Source: JBCBDX01 sp039822005 (lineage in GTDB: Bacteria > Pseudomonadota > Alphaproteobacteria > Rhizobiales > Rhizobiaceae). Taken from it: 64,000 nucleotides of DNA. Every line of letters starts with the position of its first letter. Position 1 is the first letter of the stretch. The position numbers and the translations under genes are program-made. The notes beneath the pieces are model-generated. The model ran no database searches and was not told the origin of the DNA. It worked only from the letters and a program-made list of their open reading frames with translations. The DNA lies in assembly GCA_039822005.1 (NCBI GenBank), contig JBCBMZ010000001.1, forward strand, positions 1-64,000, read 5' to 3'. This document shows, in pieces, positions 17,455 to 26,107 of the stretch.

Positions 17455-18096
17455 TTAAGTGCCCCTTGCCGCATCGATAATGTCACGAGCTGCATTGAAC
17501 GCGGCCTCTATAGTCATATCGCTGGTATCTAGCAAGTGGGCGTCTGCCGCCGGTTTAAGAGGAGAGTCGGACCTGCTCATGTCGCGTTCATCACGTATTT
17601 TGATGTCCCGTAAGATGTGCACCTCATCGGCAACTCCCCCACCGGCCATGATTTCATGATAGCGGCGCTTGGCGCGAATCTCCGGCGAGGCCGTGACATA
17701 AAGTTTTACCGGCGCATCCGGGCAAACCACGGTGCCAATATCACGACCGTCAAGAACTGCGCCGTCACCGTCATGCGCAAAGGCGCGCTGTATGTCCACA
17801 AGCGCTTTGCGAAGTGTCGGCATGACTGCAATCCGGGAAGCAGCTTCCCCAATTGTATGCTGCGCCAAAACTGTACGATCCATTTGCGCCAGATCGAGCG
17901 CATGCGCTTGTGCAACAATGCGACCTTCATCGTCCAGTGGGCTGCCACTTTCCAGCAACCGGTGTGCAACCGCGCGATAGGTCAGGCCCGTATCAAGATG
18001 ACGCCAGCCATAATGGGCAGCAAGACGGCGGGCCAGCGTACCTTTGCCGGAAGCGGCGGGACCATCGATAGCAACAATGAAAGAATTCTGGTTCAA
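17455..18096 (-). CDS. cmk: Cytidylate kinase
   Basis: A 213-residue nucleoside monophosphate kinase that phosphorylates CMP and dCMP. The P-loop is IDGPAASGKGTLARRLA, followed by LDTGLTYRAVA, VLDGRDIGTVVCPDAPVK and a lid region with RDERDMSRSDSPLKPAADA, all typical of bacterial Cmk. TTG 18096 is preferred since the family starts a few residues before the P-loop; ATG 18147 adds an unconserved, cysteine-rich extension without a ribosome site. rpsA lies downstream. aroA, usually just upstream in relatives, is not here. Confidence 0.95.
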   Translation of the reverse strand: MNQNSFIVAIDGPAASGKGTLARRLAAHYGWRHLDTGLTYRAVAHRLLESGSPLDDEGRIVAQAHALDLAQMDRTVLAQHTIGEAASRIAVMPTLRKALVDIQRAFAHDGDGAVLDGRDIGTVVCPDAPVKLYVTASPEIRAKRRYHEIMAGGGVADEVHILRDIKIRDERDMSRSDSPLKPAADAHLLDTSDMTIEAAFNAARDIIDAARGT

Positions 18097-18278
18097 ACGC
18101 GGTCTGGTCCGGCATATTGGGAGACAAGATTGGTGATGATCGCACATTGCACCAAATGCAAACTAAAAAAGTGCAAGATTTCGCTTTGACACGCTTCCAT
18201 CTGACGGTTAGTTACCGCCACCCTTCGACCCCAACGAGACATGCCTGCCTAACCGGCAGCCCATAGAGGTACTATTCC

Positions 18279-18695
18279 GTGGCAAAACCCGAGCTTGGCA
18301 CCAAACGCGTATGCCCCGAAACGGGCCGTAAGTTCTACGACCTGAACAAAGACCCCATTGTGTCGCCTTACACTGGCAAATCCTATCCTCTATCTTTCTT
18401 CGACGACACCAAATCGGACGTCATTGAGGAAAAAGCCACCGAGACGGTGGCTGAGGCCGACGACGATGAAGAGGTGGTCGCTGAAGAGAGCGCCGAAGTC
18501 TTGTCGCTTGATGATGCTGATGAAGAAGCAGCAGGCGGTGATGAAGACAAGAATTTGCCTGAGCTTGGTGACAACACCGACGACGAAGTTCTTGAAGACG
18601 ACACGGACGATGACACATTCCTGCCCGACGATGACCAGGATGACGAAGACGATGTCACCGGCATTGTTGACATTGCCACCGATGACGACGACTGA
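18279..18695 (+). CDS. TIGR02300 family protein with acidic tail
   Basis: A 138-residue protein starting at GTG 18279 with GAGGT upstream. The conserved N-terminus (LGTKRVCPETGRKFYDLNKD, then IVSPYTGKSYP) identifies the TIGR02300 family of alphaproteobacteria, function unknown. The two conserved cysteine/threonine turns suggest a treble-clef-like fold. The remaining 95 residues are almost half Asp and Glu, which implies a disordered tail. It is divergent from cmk and is followed by tRNA-Ala. Confidence 0.93.
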   Translation: MAKPELGTKRVCPETGRKFYDLNKDPIVSPYTGKSYPLSFFDDTKSDVIEEKATETVAEADDDEEVVAEESAEVLSLDDADEEAAGGDEDKNLPELGDNTDDEVLEDDTDDDTFLPDDDQDDEDDVTGIVDIATDDDD

Positions 18696-18716
18696 CGCGT
18701 GGAACTCGAAAGCTGC

Positions 18717-18743
18717 TTGAAATCCTCTCGCGTCGGGTATACC
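18717..18743 (+). promoter_or_regulatory. Possible promoter of tRNA-Ala
   Basis: TTGAAA (18717-18722) and TATACC (18738-18743) are 15 bases apart, slightly short. The second element is part of a GGTATACC palindrome. Transcription would begin about 25 bases before the tRNA. Seen by eye only. Confidence 0.4.
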
Positions 18744-18774
18744 ACGCCCGTCACACCGTTTGGGTAAACTAATC

Positions 18775-18850
18775 GGGGCCATAGCTCAGCTGGGAGAGCG
18801 CTTCGCTGGCAGCGAAGAGGTCAGGGGTTCGATTCCCCTTGGCTCCACCA
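18775..18850 (+). tRNA. tRNA-Ala (anticodon GGC)
   Basis: A 76-base cloverleaf with the CCA end encoded. The acceptor stem is GGGGCCA/TGGCTCC with one G-T pair. The D arm is GCTC..GAGC. The anticodon stem CTTCG/CGAAG holds loop CTGGCAG with anticodon GGC, reading GCC and GCT. The T arm is AGGGGTTCGATTCCCCT. All arms pair. Confidence 0.97.
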
Positions 18851-18866
18851 AGTCCAATTCGCGCAG

Positions 18867-18885
18867 GGAAATGGGCGAGATTTCC
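18867..18885 (+). terminator. Weak hairpin downstream of tRNA-Ala
   Basis: GGAAAT and ATTTCC flank a seven-base loop about 16 bases after the tRNA. There is no T-run behind it, so it may be a processing or pausing structure and not a true terminator. Confidence 0.25.
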
Positions 18886-19027
18886 TCAATACTTTGATGC
18901 GTAGCAGGTGTGCCTTTACAGGCGTTGAGAGCTTTTCGGTTTGATGAAGCTCCCTTGGCTCTTCCACTAAAGCAATCGGTGTAAAAGCGTTTTTGGTGCG
19001 AAGTAACCCGCACGTAGTTTTTTTCGA

Positions 19028-21778
19028 TCAGGTGCTCTTTGCGCTGGCGCTATTCACAGCCACACCATCAAGTTGTTGCTGCATGCGTTCGATTGTGTCG
19101 TCAATCGAAGCGGCCAAGGGCACCAAATCATCGCGTGAATAGCCACTGACTTCCACTTTTTCCTCAATGCGGCCGGCAAGCGCCGCAGCGCGCGCAGCGC
19201 CCGCGCTTGAACACATGGATTTCAGGCTATGGGCCAAAGCTTTGATATCCCCGACATCGCTGTCTGCTTGAACGGCTTTTTGAAGTGCCGATAGGGCTTC
19301 TCTGGCATTACTGAAAAAGAGCGGGAAAACCCGTTGCGTGACATCTTCACCTGTCGCTTCGCGGATCGAGGCGAACATCATCATCGTATCGTGCGACAGG
19401 AGTGGCACTACCTCCGCTCCCTGATGTTCGGGAGCAGGACGGGATGTCGGCAAGCTTTTGATGGATATCGGCAAACTCGATGGCTGGAGCGCCGCTAACT
19501 CTTTTCGGAGATCTTCAATTCGGAACGGTTTGGACACATAGGCATCCATTCCCGCCTCTCGCCAGCGCGCACTATCCGCGCCAGCGGCATTGGCCGTCAG
19601 GGCGACGATGCGTGCCTTGGCGCTGTTGGGACCGATGCCTGCCGACAAGTTGCGGATACGCCTTGTAGCCTCATATCCGTCCATGCCGGGCATGGAACAA
19701 TCCATGAAGATGATATCATATTCGCGTGCCCGTGCGAGTTCGACTGCATCCTCTCCATTTTCAGCAAGATCCGTGCGAGTGCCTAGTGCTGCAAAGGCCT
19801 CGGTAATGACCTGACGGTTCACTGAGTTGTCGTCTACCGACAAAATGCGTAGTGCGCCCCAATTATCGTTGGTTGCGACCGGCGCAACAGCGTCAACGCG
19901 GTTCAAGGCGGCCCAGTCACCATTCGTCAGGCACTGGATCAACAAAGCAACGTCTGAGCGTGATAGGGGAAGCGACAGACGGCCCGTGATGCCCGCCTCG
20001 TTTTGATAGTCCGCTTCAGCCAAAGAGAGCGGTACCAATTCGACAGTGGGTGTCGTCGGCAACAACGCCCGCGCTTTTTCCATTCGATCTTTGGTGGCCA
20101 ATATCAGGTCGACATCAGAGCCTTTGCAGTCGTGAAGGGTGACAACAGCCAACCCGTAAGAGCGCAGCATCTCAACCAGAGCTCTTTCATGAACGGTGCT
20201 GGTGGTGGCCACACATATGAGATGATCTTGTGGCGAGGGTATTTCAGAGGCTGGCACCTCAACGGGGAAAGTCAGCTTGACAGTAAATGTTGTACCGGCA
20301 TTGACGATGCTGTCGACCCGGATCGAACCGCCCATGCCCTCGGCCAGTTTTCGGCTGATCGTCAATCCCAGTCCTGTGCCTCCAAACCGGCGGCTGGTTG
20401 ATTGCTCTGCCTGCGAAAACGCATCGAAGACATGATCGATCTTTTCCGGCGCGATCCCGATCCCGGTGTCTTTGACTTCAATGCTGACATCCTGCTTGCC
20501 ATTGTGCGTTCGGATAACCTTTGCACGCACAGTCACGCCACCCGCTTCGGTAAATTTCAAAGCATTGTTGACCAGATTGCCCACAATTTGGCTTAATCGG
20601 GTGGGATCGCCGATCAATGCCTTGGCCAAGGCCGGATCGATGATGGCTGTAAGATCAAGCACCTTGTCGGCAGCTCGACCAGAAAAAAGACTGACCGCAT
20701 CCCCGATGATGCCTTCCAGGTCGAAGGGTATCGCTTCCAGCTCAAGTCGGCCTGCCTCAATCTTTGACATATCCAGCGTGTCATTGATGATGTGGAGGAG
20801 TGCATTGCCAGACCGGTTTATGACCTCGGCAAAGTGGCGTTGACGCGGTTGCAGGTTTGTCTGCGTCAACAGCTCCGCCATCACCATCAGGCCATTCATC
20901 GGCGTTCTGATCTCATGGCTCATTGTCGCCAGAAAGTCGCTCTTGGCTGCGTTTGCCCGTTCGGCCTCTTCTACAGCAGATCGTAGCTGCGCCGTCCGTT
21001 GGTGCACGGTTTCTTCCAGATTTTCAGAGTGAACACGCAAGGCGTCGTTCTGTAGGGCGATTGTATCAAACGCATCATTAAAGGCACCGGACAACACGCC
21101 CACTTCATCGTTGTGCTCGACGTTGAACCGGTGTGTCAAATCACCGTCAGCTTTCACCCCGCGAAGCGTCGCCGACAAATTGTCGAGCGGCTTGAGTGTA
21201 CGGCGGATCGTATGGTGGGCGACAAACGCTGTCAAAAGAGCGCCAATCAACGTTACCGCCAACAAAAGCGCCAGGCGATCCGTGTAGGCATCGCGCAGCC
21301 AGGTAATGTCGGAATGGATCGCCAACTCGCCAATTTGCTCGGCATTGCTCCAAACCGGCGCGGAAGCGATAATGATTTCGGCGTTCCAAAGCGCCCACAG
21401 CGTCTTGTCATCTGCCAGACCATCGCGACCCCCAAGCTGAATACTGTTACCGATTTCGGCAATGATGTTACCGTTCTGGTCGCTGAGTTGGACAAAGCTT
21501 GCACGGGGCACATCGGAGATGCCGCGCAAGACCTGATATGTTGCATTCAGATCATTCGTGTTTACGGAATCACTCACCGCTGCGGAAAATGCACGGGCAA
21601 CATTTGTCACGCGCTGTCGTTCGCCATCGATCGTACTTTTAAAGTCGCTGACGATGAAAGGGGTGGTCACAAGACTGACGCACAGCAAAACCGCAATCAC
21701 AGCGATGAACGATACGCGCACGCTCAGGCTTCTGAATTTTTTTGTCTTGTCGGATACCGCCATGCCAAAATGATACAT
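19028..21778 (-). CDS. Hybrid sensor histidine kinase with REC and Hpt domains
   Basis: A 916-residue membrane sensor. Membrane helices are near 21-43 and 168-190, enclosing a periplasmic sensor of about 125 residues. A HAMP domain (195-245) and short coiled coil lead to the HisKA domain with His288 in SHEIRTPMNG, then HATPase_c (VNNALKFTEAGG, VKDTGIGIAPEKI, GGTGLGLTISRKL). A receiver domain near 660-780 has ILSVDDN, FMDCSMPGMDG with the acceptor Asp, and VSKPF. A C-terminal Hpt domain has the phosphorylatable His in ALAHSLKSMCSSAGA. This is a BarA/ArcB-type four-step phosphorelay. It is divergent from a REC-EAL gene, a likely partner. ATG 21763 is an alternative start. Confidence 0.96.
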   Translation of the reverse strand: MYHFGMAVSDKTKKFRSLSVRVSFIAVIAVLLCVSLVTTPFIVSDFKSTIDGERQRVTNVARAFSAAVSDSVNTNDLNATYQVLRGISDVPRASFVQLSDQNGNIIAEIGNSIQLGGRDGLADDKTLWALWNAEIIIASAPVWSNAEQIGELAIHSDITWLRDAYTDRLALLLAVTLIGALLTAFVAHHTIRRTLKPLDNLSATLRGVKADGDLTHRFNVEHNDEVGVLSGAFNDAFDTIALQNDALRVHSENLEETVHQRTAQLRSAVEEAERANAAKSDFLATMSHEIRTPMNGLMVMAELLTQTNLQPRQRHFAEVINRSGNALLHIINDTLDMSKIEAGRLELEAIPFDLEGIIGDAVSLFSGRAADKVLDLTAIIDPALAKALIGDPTRLSQIVGNLVNNALKFTEAGGVTVRAKVIRTHNGKQDVSIEVKDTGIGIAPEKIDHVFDAFSQAEQSTSRRFGGTGLGLTISRKLAEGMGGSIRVDSIVNAGTTFTVKLTFPVEVPASEIPSPQDHLICVATTSTVHERALVEMLRSYGLAVVTLHDCKGSDVDLILATKDRMEKARALLPTTPTVELVPLSLAEADYQNEAGITGRLSLPLSRSDVALLIQCLTNGDWAALNRVDAVAPVATNDNWGALRILSVDDNSVNRQVITEAFAALGTRTDLAENGEDAVELARAREYDIIFMDCSMPGMDGYEATRRIRNLSAGIGPNSAKARIVALTANAAGADSARWREAGMDAYVSKPFRIEDLRKELAALQPSSLPISIKSLPTSRPAPEHQGAEVVPLLSHDTMMMFASIREATGEDVTQRVFPLFFSNAREALSALQKAVQADSDVGDIKALAHSLKSMCSSAGAARAAALAGRIEEKVEVSGYSRDDLVPLAASIDDTIERMQQQLDGVAVNSASAKST

Positions 21779-21868
21779 GTGGGCGGTTAAGAACTTACCA
21801 AAGGGCCAGCGTTAATCATTGATTTCCTTTGTTGGCATAAAGTCCATTCGTTGGCCGGTGGACCCAAA

Positions 21869-23038
21869 ATGAAAACGCTAATTCTCGATGATGATCAAAT
21901 TTTCCTGACGGTTGCCAAAGCTGTTCTTGGCGTTTCCAAGATCTCCGATGTGACCGCGACCATTGATTCGGGCGAAGCAAAAAACTTGGTGCAAACGGGC
22001 GCTGTGGAATTGATCATCAGTGATTTGAACATGCCGGGCTACGACGGGTTTGCCTTTTTGAAGGATCTCGCAGACGCCTCTTATAAAGGCGCGCTGATTA
22101 TCGCCTCGGGCGAGGACAACACGGTTTTGTCTTCTGCCCGTCAAATTGCGCGACGCATGAAGCTCAATATCATCGGTGCGATCAACAAGCCCGTTAATAT
22201 CAAGTCTTTCGAGGCGCTCATTGCAGAAGCAAAAAACACAAAGCCGCACGCAAAATCGGCGAGCGCTAAACCGTCAACAACGGCCTTGAGCCAACTTAAG
22301 CCGGCACTAGTGTATCAACTTCAGGTCAATACGTTCAGTGGAAGGATAAGCGGCACGGAGGCCCTCCTGCGCGCAGTGGATGTTGACGGCAAGGTAACCG
22401 GACCGGGACAATTGCTTGCTGCTGCAGACACACCGCATGCAGCTGTTGAACTAACAGAGATATTGCTGGACATTTTTTGCGCGCAAGTTGCCATCCTTCG
22501 CGAGCGGGGGTGCACCTGGCCATTTTCGTTTAACCTGGACGCGCGTCCCTTTGAGGCCCCCGGCTTTCCAGCGATTTTGAAGCAAACAATCAGCAAACAC
22601 GGCCTGGCCCCCGACGACATTATTTTGGAGCTCACCGAGTCACATCTTCCGGACGATCCCAGCATTCTTCTTTCGGCTATTGCGCGTTTGCGAATGGCTG
22701 GTTTTTACATGGCCATGGACGATTTTAGTACCGGTGCCGCCAGCTTTGACATTTTGCGCGATGGGGCGTTTTCAGAAATTAAGCTGGATATGGATTTGAC
22801 GCGGTCAGCCGCGGAAGTCGAAGCCTCAAGGGCCTTCATTCGAAACCTGGCTGATATCGCCAAAAATCTCGGCTTGAGACTGGTCGCCGAAGGTATTGAG
22901 ACTGAACAGGAACGCAACTTGATGGAATCGTTGGGCGTGCGCCATATGCAGGGGTACCTCTTCGCCAAGCCTGTCGGATTTGAAATCCTGCCAGATGTCG
23001 CAAACCGGCTTACGCAAAAAGTCATGGCAGCCACCTGA
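21869..23038 (+). CDS. REC-EAL response regulator, c-di-GMP phosphodiesterase
   Basis: A 389-residue protein. The receiver (1-120) has LILDDD, the acceptor Asp in IISDLNMPGYDG, and NKPVN. The EAL domain (about 150-385) keeps the residues needed for c-di-GMP hydrolysis: EALLR, SFNLDA, ILELTES, MDDFSTG, EIKLDMD, AEGIET and MQGYLFAKP. Enzyme activity is therefore expected. It resembles the RocR/PvrR type, where the hybrid kinase next door passes phosphate by its Hpt domain. ATG 21869 is used; TTG 21851 is a less likely upstream start. Confidence 0.95.
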   Translation: MKTLILDDDQIFLTVAKAVLGVSKISDVTATIDSGEAKNLVQTGAVELIISDLNMPGYDGFAFLKDLADASYKGALIIASGEDNTVLSSARQIARRMKLNIIGAINKPVNIKSFEALIAEAKNTKPHAKSASAKPSTTALSQLKPALVYQLQVNTFSGRISGTEALLRAVDVDGKVTGPGQLLAAADTPHAAVELTEILLDIFCAQVAILRERGCTWPFSFNLDARPFEAPGFPAILKQTISKHGLAPDDIILELTESHLPDDPSILLSAIARLRMAGFYMAMDDFSTGAASFDILRDGAFSEIKLDMDLTRSAAEVEASRAFIRNLADIAKNLGLRLVAEGIETEQERNLMESLGVRHMQGYLFAKPVGFEILPDVANRLTQKVMAAT

Positions 23039-23166
23039 CGTGAACGCGCGGGCCTGAGAGTTTTTCGTCATTTAAACCGCAAAAGTTTGTCGAATCGACG
23101 TCGTTCACTATGCAAAGAGACTTGGCGCACCCGACAGGTGGCTGGCTCTCATCACGGGCACCGTGA

Positions 23167-23490
23167 CTATCTGACCACCTTGGCTTTCAGGTTGATCTCA
23201 TAAAGGTTCGAGCGTCCCTGGCCGCGTCGCTTGATGTTGATATAGCCCTTGTCAGCCAATTCCTTGATGTACTGGTTTGCGGTTTGGCGCGAGATGCCCA
23301 TGTCGATGCCGAGACGGTCTTGCCCGGGAAAGCACTCGTCATCGCCCATCGCATAGGATAGCAGCGTGGCATATGCGAGCTTGGCGCCACCACTGATGCT
23401 TTTGGCTTTGAGGATGGCGTTGGGGATCTGGGTAAAGCCGCGCTGGGTGAGCGGGTCTGCGCCAATGATGCGGATGTTGCGATCCACCAT
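23167..23490 (-). CDS. Small winged helix-turn-helix protein
   Basis: About 107 residues. The segment GFTQIPNAILKAKSISGGAK followed by AYATLLSYAMGDDECFPGQ, then a helix-turn-helix (IDMGISRQTANQYIKELADKG) and wing (INIKRRGQGRSNLYEI) matches replication-initiator-like or phage-type winged-helix proteins. It probably binds DNA. ATG 23490 is chosen because the longer frame from GTG 23571 begins with an unnatural Cys/Gly-rich stretch; neither has a strong ribosome site. It is isolated, so it could be a remnant of a mobile element or an orphan regulator. Confidence 0.72.
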   Translation of the reverse strand: MVDRNIRIIGADPLTQRGFTQIPNAILKAKSISGGAKLAYATLLSYAMGDDECFPGQDRLGIDMGISRQTANQYIKELADKGYINIKRRGQGRSNLYEINLKAKVVR

Positions 23491-23774
23491 TTGGCCATTT
23501 CGGGTTCGGAACGGACAATAGCCGCCCGCTGAACAATTCACATCCAGATCCAATAAAGACGCCAAAACCACTTATCGGTCTTCCAAGTACTCAAAACACA
23601 ATCAATTTGGTACGAATTGTCTCCGAGACGGCTCGGCATGGAATTTTCGCGCAGTGAAGATTCAAGTTGCGCGGTACGCGCGTCCGACGCGAAACTGAAG
23701 GGTGGTGCAACACCTTTCACTCGATCATTTTTGCAAGTAACATCCGGTCAAACCAAACCGCCGGATCGTCGAAT

Positions 23775-23972
23775 ATGGCGCGATTAAAAAAAGCATGCCG
23801 AACGATCGTGTTGGCGTTTGTAATCATTTTACACGGTTGGCACACAACAGCCTTGGCCGATCATCAAACTGACATGCTCATCCAGCAAAGCGGCAACGCC
23901 TTCCAATATGGAGCGCTCGGTGATTATCACGATTTTCGTAGCCGCATGCATCAAATTGTCTCCGTACCATGA
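23775..23972 (+). CDS. Possible small secreted protein
   Basis: A 65-codon frame with a convincing signal peptide (MARLKK then hydrophobic CRTIVLAFVIILHGW, cleavage after TALA). The mature part is about 38 residues and includes DMLIQQSGNAFQYGALGD, which faintly recalls a curlin-type repeat. There is no clear ribosome site and no partner gene. It lies in a stretch (23491-24079) without other genes; apart from this frame I see nothing there. Confidence 0.35.
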   Translation: MARLKKACRTIVLAFVIILHGWHTTALADHQTDMLIQQSGNAFQYGALGDYHDFRSRMHQIVSVP

Positions 23973-24079
23973 TGGCCGATCATAGGTGCGACAGCGTTGG
24001 CAGTTTGGCAAGAGCGGTGACCGGCTGGAGCGACCGGGAAAAACCATGCCATGGGGGGGCGCCGTTCATTCATCACCGG

Positions 24080-25261
24080 TCAGGCGAGAACCGTACTCTC
24101 CAGGAGAAACCAGCCGCCAGCAATAGCTATGATTACAGATGCGGGGATCGCAAGGTATTTTCGATACCAAGGTTGGTCGGCAAACATGATACCAATCAAA
24201 AGGATCGCGATGATGAAGATGAGTATCTGCCCCAGCTCAATGCCTAGATTAAAGCCAAACACGTTCATTATAAGTTGCCCCTGGCTTAGTCCGGCCTGAC
24301 TCAAGGCAAAGGCAAGCGAAAGGCCATGGACGAGCGCAAACAAAAAGACAAAGGGCAGTCGAAAGCGGCTCTTTTCGTTTGCAAAAATGTTTTCAATCGC
24401 AACAAAAATTATTGCTGCGGCAACAAATGGATCAAGGTCCAGGTGTGAAACCGACACCAAGCCTGTTAAGCTGACAGCCAAGGCTACCAAGTGACCCGCA
24501 GTGAACGCGCCAGCCTGCCAAAACAGCATTTGCCACCGAGTTGATAGGAAGAACAGGCCTACGACAAACACGATATGTGGATAGCTTAGAATAACATGCT
24601 GAAGTCCGGCTTGGATGGCAACCGACATCGTAGATAAAGGTGACCGCGTCGCCGTCGCCGATCGCGGGATCGGATCGCTGGATGCGCCTGAAGTAAGAAG
24701 GCCGGTATAGAGCGCATCGGCCTCCGCGGCCCCATCAACTTGCCGGACGATCAAAACACCATATTCAGGTGCCCAGCCAATGGTAATTGGCGTCTCTCCC
24801 GCCGGAAGAGGGGCTCTTGCGTTGACGATGGTTTCCCTTGGCAACTCCGGGTTTGGTTCCGCAACGATTTCGACGTTAAGCAACGCCAATGGCAAATCGG
24901 AAAAACCTAGTTCAAGACGGATGTTTTCATCGATCTCGGACCATGCCTGGCCAACGCGAGTGGCCAACTCTTCGGCAGACAATGCGCGCAAACGATCATA
25001 ATCAGCGACATTGTCCGCTTCATCAGTGTCTGCCAAACCATCCAGGTTGATCCCAGCCAGCAAGGCCTCGGCATTAAATGACAGCCGCAACTCGACCGCA
25101 TTTGCGGTGACAGTAATGTCGGCAACAGCTGGTCTGACCTCGTGTGCGCTCGCCCCCTTAAATGGCAAAAGGAGCGCCAGCATAAACAACAACATTGACA
25201 CACGATGCCAAAGCCCCACCCTTGGTGACAGCAGCTCAAATATCCGGAAGTTACTATGCAT
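24080..25261 (-). CDS. HupE/UreJ family membrane protein
   Basis: A 393-residue protein. An N-terminal hydrophobic segment ends in GASAHEVRPAVADI, a likely signal peptide with a new N-terminal His. A periplasmic domain of about 180 residues follows, then seven or so membrane helices with ILSYPHIVFVVGLFFLS, AFTAGHLVALAVS, AIENIFANEKS and LVHGLSLAFAL. This matches the HupE/UreJ_2 type thought to handle nickel or cobalt. Its ATG is embedded with that of the DUF4198 gene in ATGCAT; ATG 25195 is an alternative start nearer the signal peptide core. Confidence 0.85.
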   Translation of the reverse strand: MHSNFRIFELLSPRVGLWHRVSMLLFMLALLLPFKGASAHEVRPAVADITVTANAVELRLSFNAEALLAGINLDGLADTDEADNVADYDRLRALSAEELATRVGQAWSEIDENIRLELGFSDLPLALLNVEIVAEPNPELPRETIVNARAPLPAGETPITIGWAPEYGVLIVRQVDGAAEADALYTGLLTSGASSDPIPRSATATRSPLSTMSVAIQAGLQHVILSYPHIVFVVGLFFLSTRWQMLFWQAGAFTAGHLVALAVSLTGLVSVSHLDLDPFVAAAIIFVAIENIFANEKSRFRLPFVFLFALVHGLSLAFALSQAGLSQGQLIMNVFGFNLGIELGQILIFIIAILLIGIMFADQPWYRKYLAIPASVIIAIAGGWFLLESTVLA

Positions 25262-26107
25262 CTTAAAGTCCGCCCCATTTTGTCATACACGGCCCTCGGG
25301 CTCGTCATTCCCCTGTTGGCAAGCCCCGCAAACGGCCATGAATTATGGATTGATCCAACGCGCTTTACCTTGCCTTCCGATAATAAGGTTAGCGCAGAAT
25401 TGCGCGTTGGCGAAAATTATTCCGGCGGCAGCTCTCCCTTTCTGCCAAGCCGAACCGAAAGGCTGGAGTTTTATGTCGGCAAAACCGGCATTCCGATTAC
25501 AGGGCGGGCCGGCGATCGGCCGGCGATCAATTTTGATCCTGAAGCTGAAGGATTGGTGATCATCGCTTATGAGTCCGATGTCTCCACGGTTCGATATCGC
25601 GACTTTGAAAAATTCAAGGCTTTTGTCGACCACAAGAGGTTTGCCGGGGCATTGGATAATCACAGAGCGCGCGGCCTCTCGACCGATGATTTTGTGGAAA
25701 CCTACTCCCGCCATGCCAAATCCTTGATTGCGGTCGGCGCTGGTGCCGGCTCTGATGTCGAGGTTGGAATGGTAACGGAGATGATCGCGCTGGATAGTCC
25801 GTACAAGGGTGGCATTTCAGATGGCATCCGTGTTCAGGTGAACTATCTTGGAGAGCCGCGCATTGGCGTACAAGTAGAAATCTACGCCCGCCCCAGCGGT
25901 GAAGGCAACACATCTGAAAATGTCAGTGTCGAAACGGTACAAACGGACAATCAAGGCGTTGCCGTCATTCCGGTGGAACCCGGCATGGACTACATGTTGG
26001 ATGCTGTTGTCTTGCGTGAACCACCGGCGGAACGGGCCGCCATTCGAGATGCGGTCTGGGATAGTCTTTGGGCCAATCTGACTTTTTCAGTACCCGCCCG
26101 GCCTTAG
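25256..26107 (+). CDS. DUF4198 periplasmic protein
   Basis: A 283-residue exported protein. The signal peptide (MHLKVRPILSYTALGLV through SPANG) leaves a mature start HELWIDPTRF, which is the hallmark of DUF4198 proteins, several of which sit beside nickel or cobalt transporters. A C-terminal Ig-like part has VEIYARPSGEG and QTDNQGVAVIPVEPG. CCGGAAG precedes ATG 25256 at good spacing. It is divergent from the HupE/UreJ gene and shares six bases with it. A joint role in metal acquisition is inferred. Its stop overlaps that of the SLC13 gene. Confidence 0.85.
   Translation: MHLKVRPILSYTALGLVIPLLASPANGHELWIDPTRFTLPSDNKVSAELRVGENYSGGSSPFLPSRTERLEFYVGKTGIPITGRAGDRPAINFDPEAEGLVIIAYESDVSTVRYRDFEKFKAFVDHKRFAGALDNHRARGLSTDDFVETYSRHAKSLIAVGAGAGSDVEVGMVTEMIALDSPYKGGISDGIRVQVNYLGEPRIGVQVEIYARPSGEGNTSENVSVETVQTDNQGVAVIPVEPGMDYMLDAVVLREPPAERAAIRDAVWDSLWANLTFSVPARP

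Noticed and set aside
18383..18754. 123-codon minus-strand Ser-rich frame
   Set aside because: The complement of the Asp/Glu-coding tail of TIGR02300 naturally gives a Ser-rich frame.
18786..19013. Minus-strand frame ending in EPRGIEPLTSSLPAKRSP
   Set aside because: This is the well-known false translation of a tRNA-Ala gene read on the wrong strand; tRNA-Ala(GGC) occupies 18775-18850.
25200..25300. Possible cobalamin or nickel riboswitch for the HupE/DUF4198 pair
   Set aside because: The divergent starts leave no untranslated leader in which a riboswitch could lie.
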